A stretch of DNA of 5,812 nt from DATBFX01 sp036558305 (GTDB lineage: Bacteria; Chloroflexota; Chloroflexia; Thermomicrobiales; UBA6265), in assembly GCA_036558305.1 (NCBI GenBank), contig DATBFX010000124.1, positions 1-5,812 of the forward strand. Direction: 5' to 3'. A model generated the notes under the pieces. It saw nothing but the letters and a program-made list of their open reading frames with translations, searched no databases and was not told the DNA's origin. The translations under genes were made by a program, and so were the position numbers. Of this stretch, positions 5,233 through 5,812 are shown piece by piece (position 1 is the stretch's first letter; each line of letters opens with the position of its first letter).

Positions 5233-5643
5233 ATGGGCAAGATCCAAATCAGTCCCTACGTCAATTTTCAAGGCCGCGCCCGCGAGGCGATGGCGTTCTA
5301 CCACGCCGTGCTGGGCGGCAACCTCGACCTGCACGCCATCGACGAGCAGGGGAAAGCGAAACCGGCCGGTGGCGGCGACCGCGTCGCCCTGGCGCGGCTG
5401 GAGACGGACGGCGCGCTCATCCTCGGCGGGGACGGCCACCCCGCCTACCCGCCGACGGTTGGCGACAACCTGGCGATCGCCTTGACCGGCATCGACAAGG
5501 ATCGGCTCACCGCTGCCTTCAACGGTCTGGCGGAGGGCGGGGTGGTCAAGATGCCGCCGACGCGGCAACCGTGGGGCGCCGAGGTCGGTTGGATGACCGA
5601 CAAGTTCGGCATCAACTGGACGATCGCCGTCGAGGAGGAGTAG
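5233..5643 (+). CDS. VOC family protein, PhnB/glyoxalase-like
   Basis: A 136-residue cytoplasmic protein of the vicinal oxygen chelate superfamily in the PhnB-like branch. It opens with the typical ISPYVNFQGRAREAMAFYHAVLGG (6-29), continues with LARLETDGALILGGDG (53-68) and ends with WGAEVGWMTDKFGINWTI (114-131), all in the expected order; the length is normal. Members bind metal and act as dioxygenases, glyoxalases or resistance proteins, but most PhnB-like proteins have no assigned substrate. The place where relatives usually have MHAE reads ALAR (52-55), so metal binding may be altered. I chose ATG 5233 because family proteins begin just before the first strand; an in-frame GTG at 5206 would add nine residues. 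AAAGGA lies 14 bases before the ATG, rather far. Its 3' end overlaps the convergent EamA gene by 32 bases. Confidence 0.85.
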   Translation: MGKIQISPYVNFQGRAREAMAFYHAVLGGNLDLHAIDEQGKAKPAGGGDRVALARLETDGALILGGDGHPAYPPTVGDNLAIALTGIDKDRLTAAFNGLAEGGVVKMPPTRQPWGAEVGWMTDKFGINWTIAVEEE

Positions 5644-5812
5644 CGCCGAACGTGACGAGGAAGACGCTGGCGAGGATGACGCCGAGACCGACGAACGTGC
5701 CGGCGCCGGCGGTCTCGCCGAGGAAGAGGCGATTCCAGAGGACGCCGAAACCGGGCATGAGAAAGGTCACGCTCAGCGTCCTGGTCGGGCCGACGCGGTC
5801 GATGAGGAAGAA
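5612..5812 (-). CDS. C-terminal end of an EamA/DMT-superfamily transporter (5' end outside window)
   Basis: A minus-strand frame is open from the window edge and ends with TGA at 5614-5612, giving 66 residues. It starts with FFLIDRVGPTRTLSVTFLMP and continues through FGVLWNRLFLGETAGAG and a last hydrophobic helix GVILASVFLVTF. The I-x-RVGPTR, hydrophobic-P-x-FGVLW and FLGE motifs in this order are the classic last two helices of ten-helix EamA-family metabolite exporters in the inner membrane. The short tail GATPPRRRSSS is unconserved and is encoded on the complement of the VOC gene end (32-base overlap), so the two genes converge with no space for a separate terminator. The substrate is unknown. 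Confidence 0.85.
   Translation of the reverse strand, partial: FFLIDRVGPTRTLSVTFLMPGFGVLWNRLFLGETAGAGTFVGLGVILASVFLVTFGATPPRRRSSS

Noticed and set aside
4877..5485. Plus-strand open frame (202 codons) covering the sigma remnant and part of the VOC gene
   Set aside because: No homology visible; antisense to the sigma-like stub and out of frame with the VOC protein.

Overview
The window is very GC-rich and comes from a bacterium with small, dense transcription units. Protein style, a leaderless-looking promoter and ECF-sigma/VOC/HTH_42 genes fit a Chloroflexota (Thermomicrobia-like) or Actinomycetota genome. This is inference from gene content, not a marker-based placement.

Layout. The end of a plus-strand membrane protein gene (1-140) meets, tail to tail, a minus-strand block running from about 4842 down to 263. 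In transcription order this block holds: a HigB-type toxin and its HigA-type antitoxin (4842-4151, joined by a TGATG stop/start overlap); an HTH_42 winged-helix protein of the AlkZ/YcaQ DNA-glycosylase superfamily (4083-2962); and a two-gene ABC exporter (ATPase 2741-1836, permease 1849-263, overlapping by 14 bases) of the kind annotated as exporters of polyketide antibiotics. Right of the toxin lies a 390-base stretch with no intact gene. It contains the N-terminal remnant of an ECF sigma factor gene (5131-4985, minus strand), which resembles the SigJ/ECF41 type. Next is a plus-strand VOC (PhnB/glyoxalase-like) gene (5233-5643), which overlaps tail to tail with the end of an EamA/DMT transporter gene (5812-5612).

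Most interesting points. (1) The toxin-antitoxin promoter is close to sigma70 consensus (TTGACA, 16 bases, CATAAT) and places the transcription start at or next to the toxin ATG, so the mRNA is probably leaderless. (2) The unannotated sigma-factor stub keeps the conserved region 2 start and then loses all similarity near 5020, pointing to a deletion or insertion junction beside the toxin-antitoxin module. (3) Between stub and VOC gene, two face-to-face motifs GGTCAC(A/G)-N16-CGTC resemble the published ECF41 promoter, suggesting a former or surviving sigma-controlled VOC gene. (4) The glycosylase-like protein has HxQ where AlkZ has its catalytic QxQ.

How the genes may work together. The ATPase and permease make one exporter. 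Toxin and antitoxin make one self-regulating module. The glycosylase-like gene between them could be independent; a link with the exporter as genotoxin defence is possible but speculative. I see no tRNA, rRNA, CRISPR array, transposase or insertion sequence.
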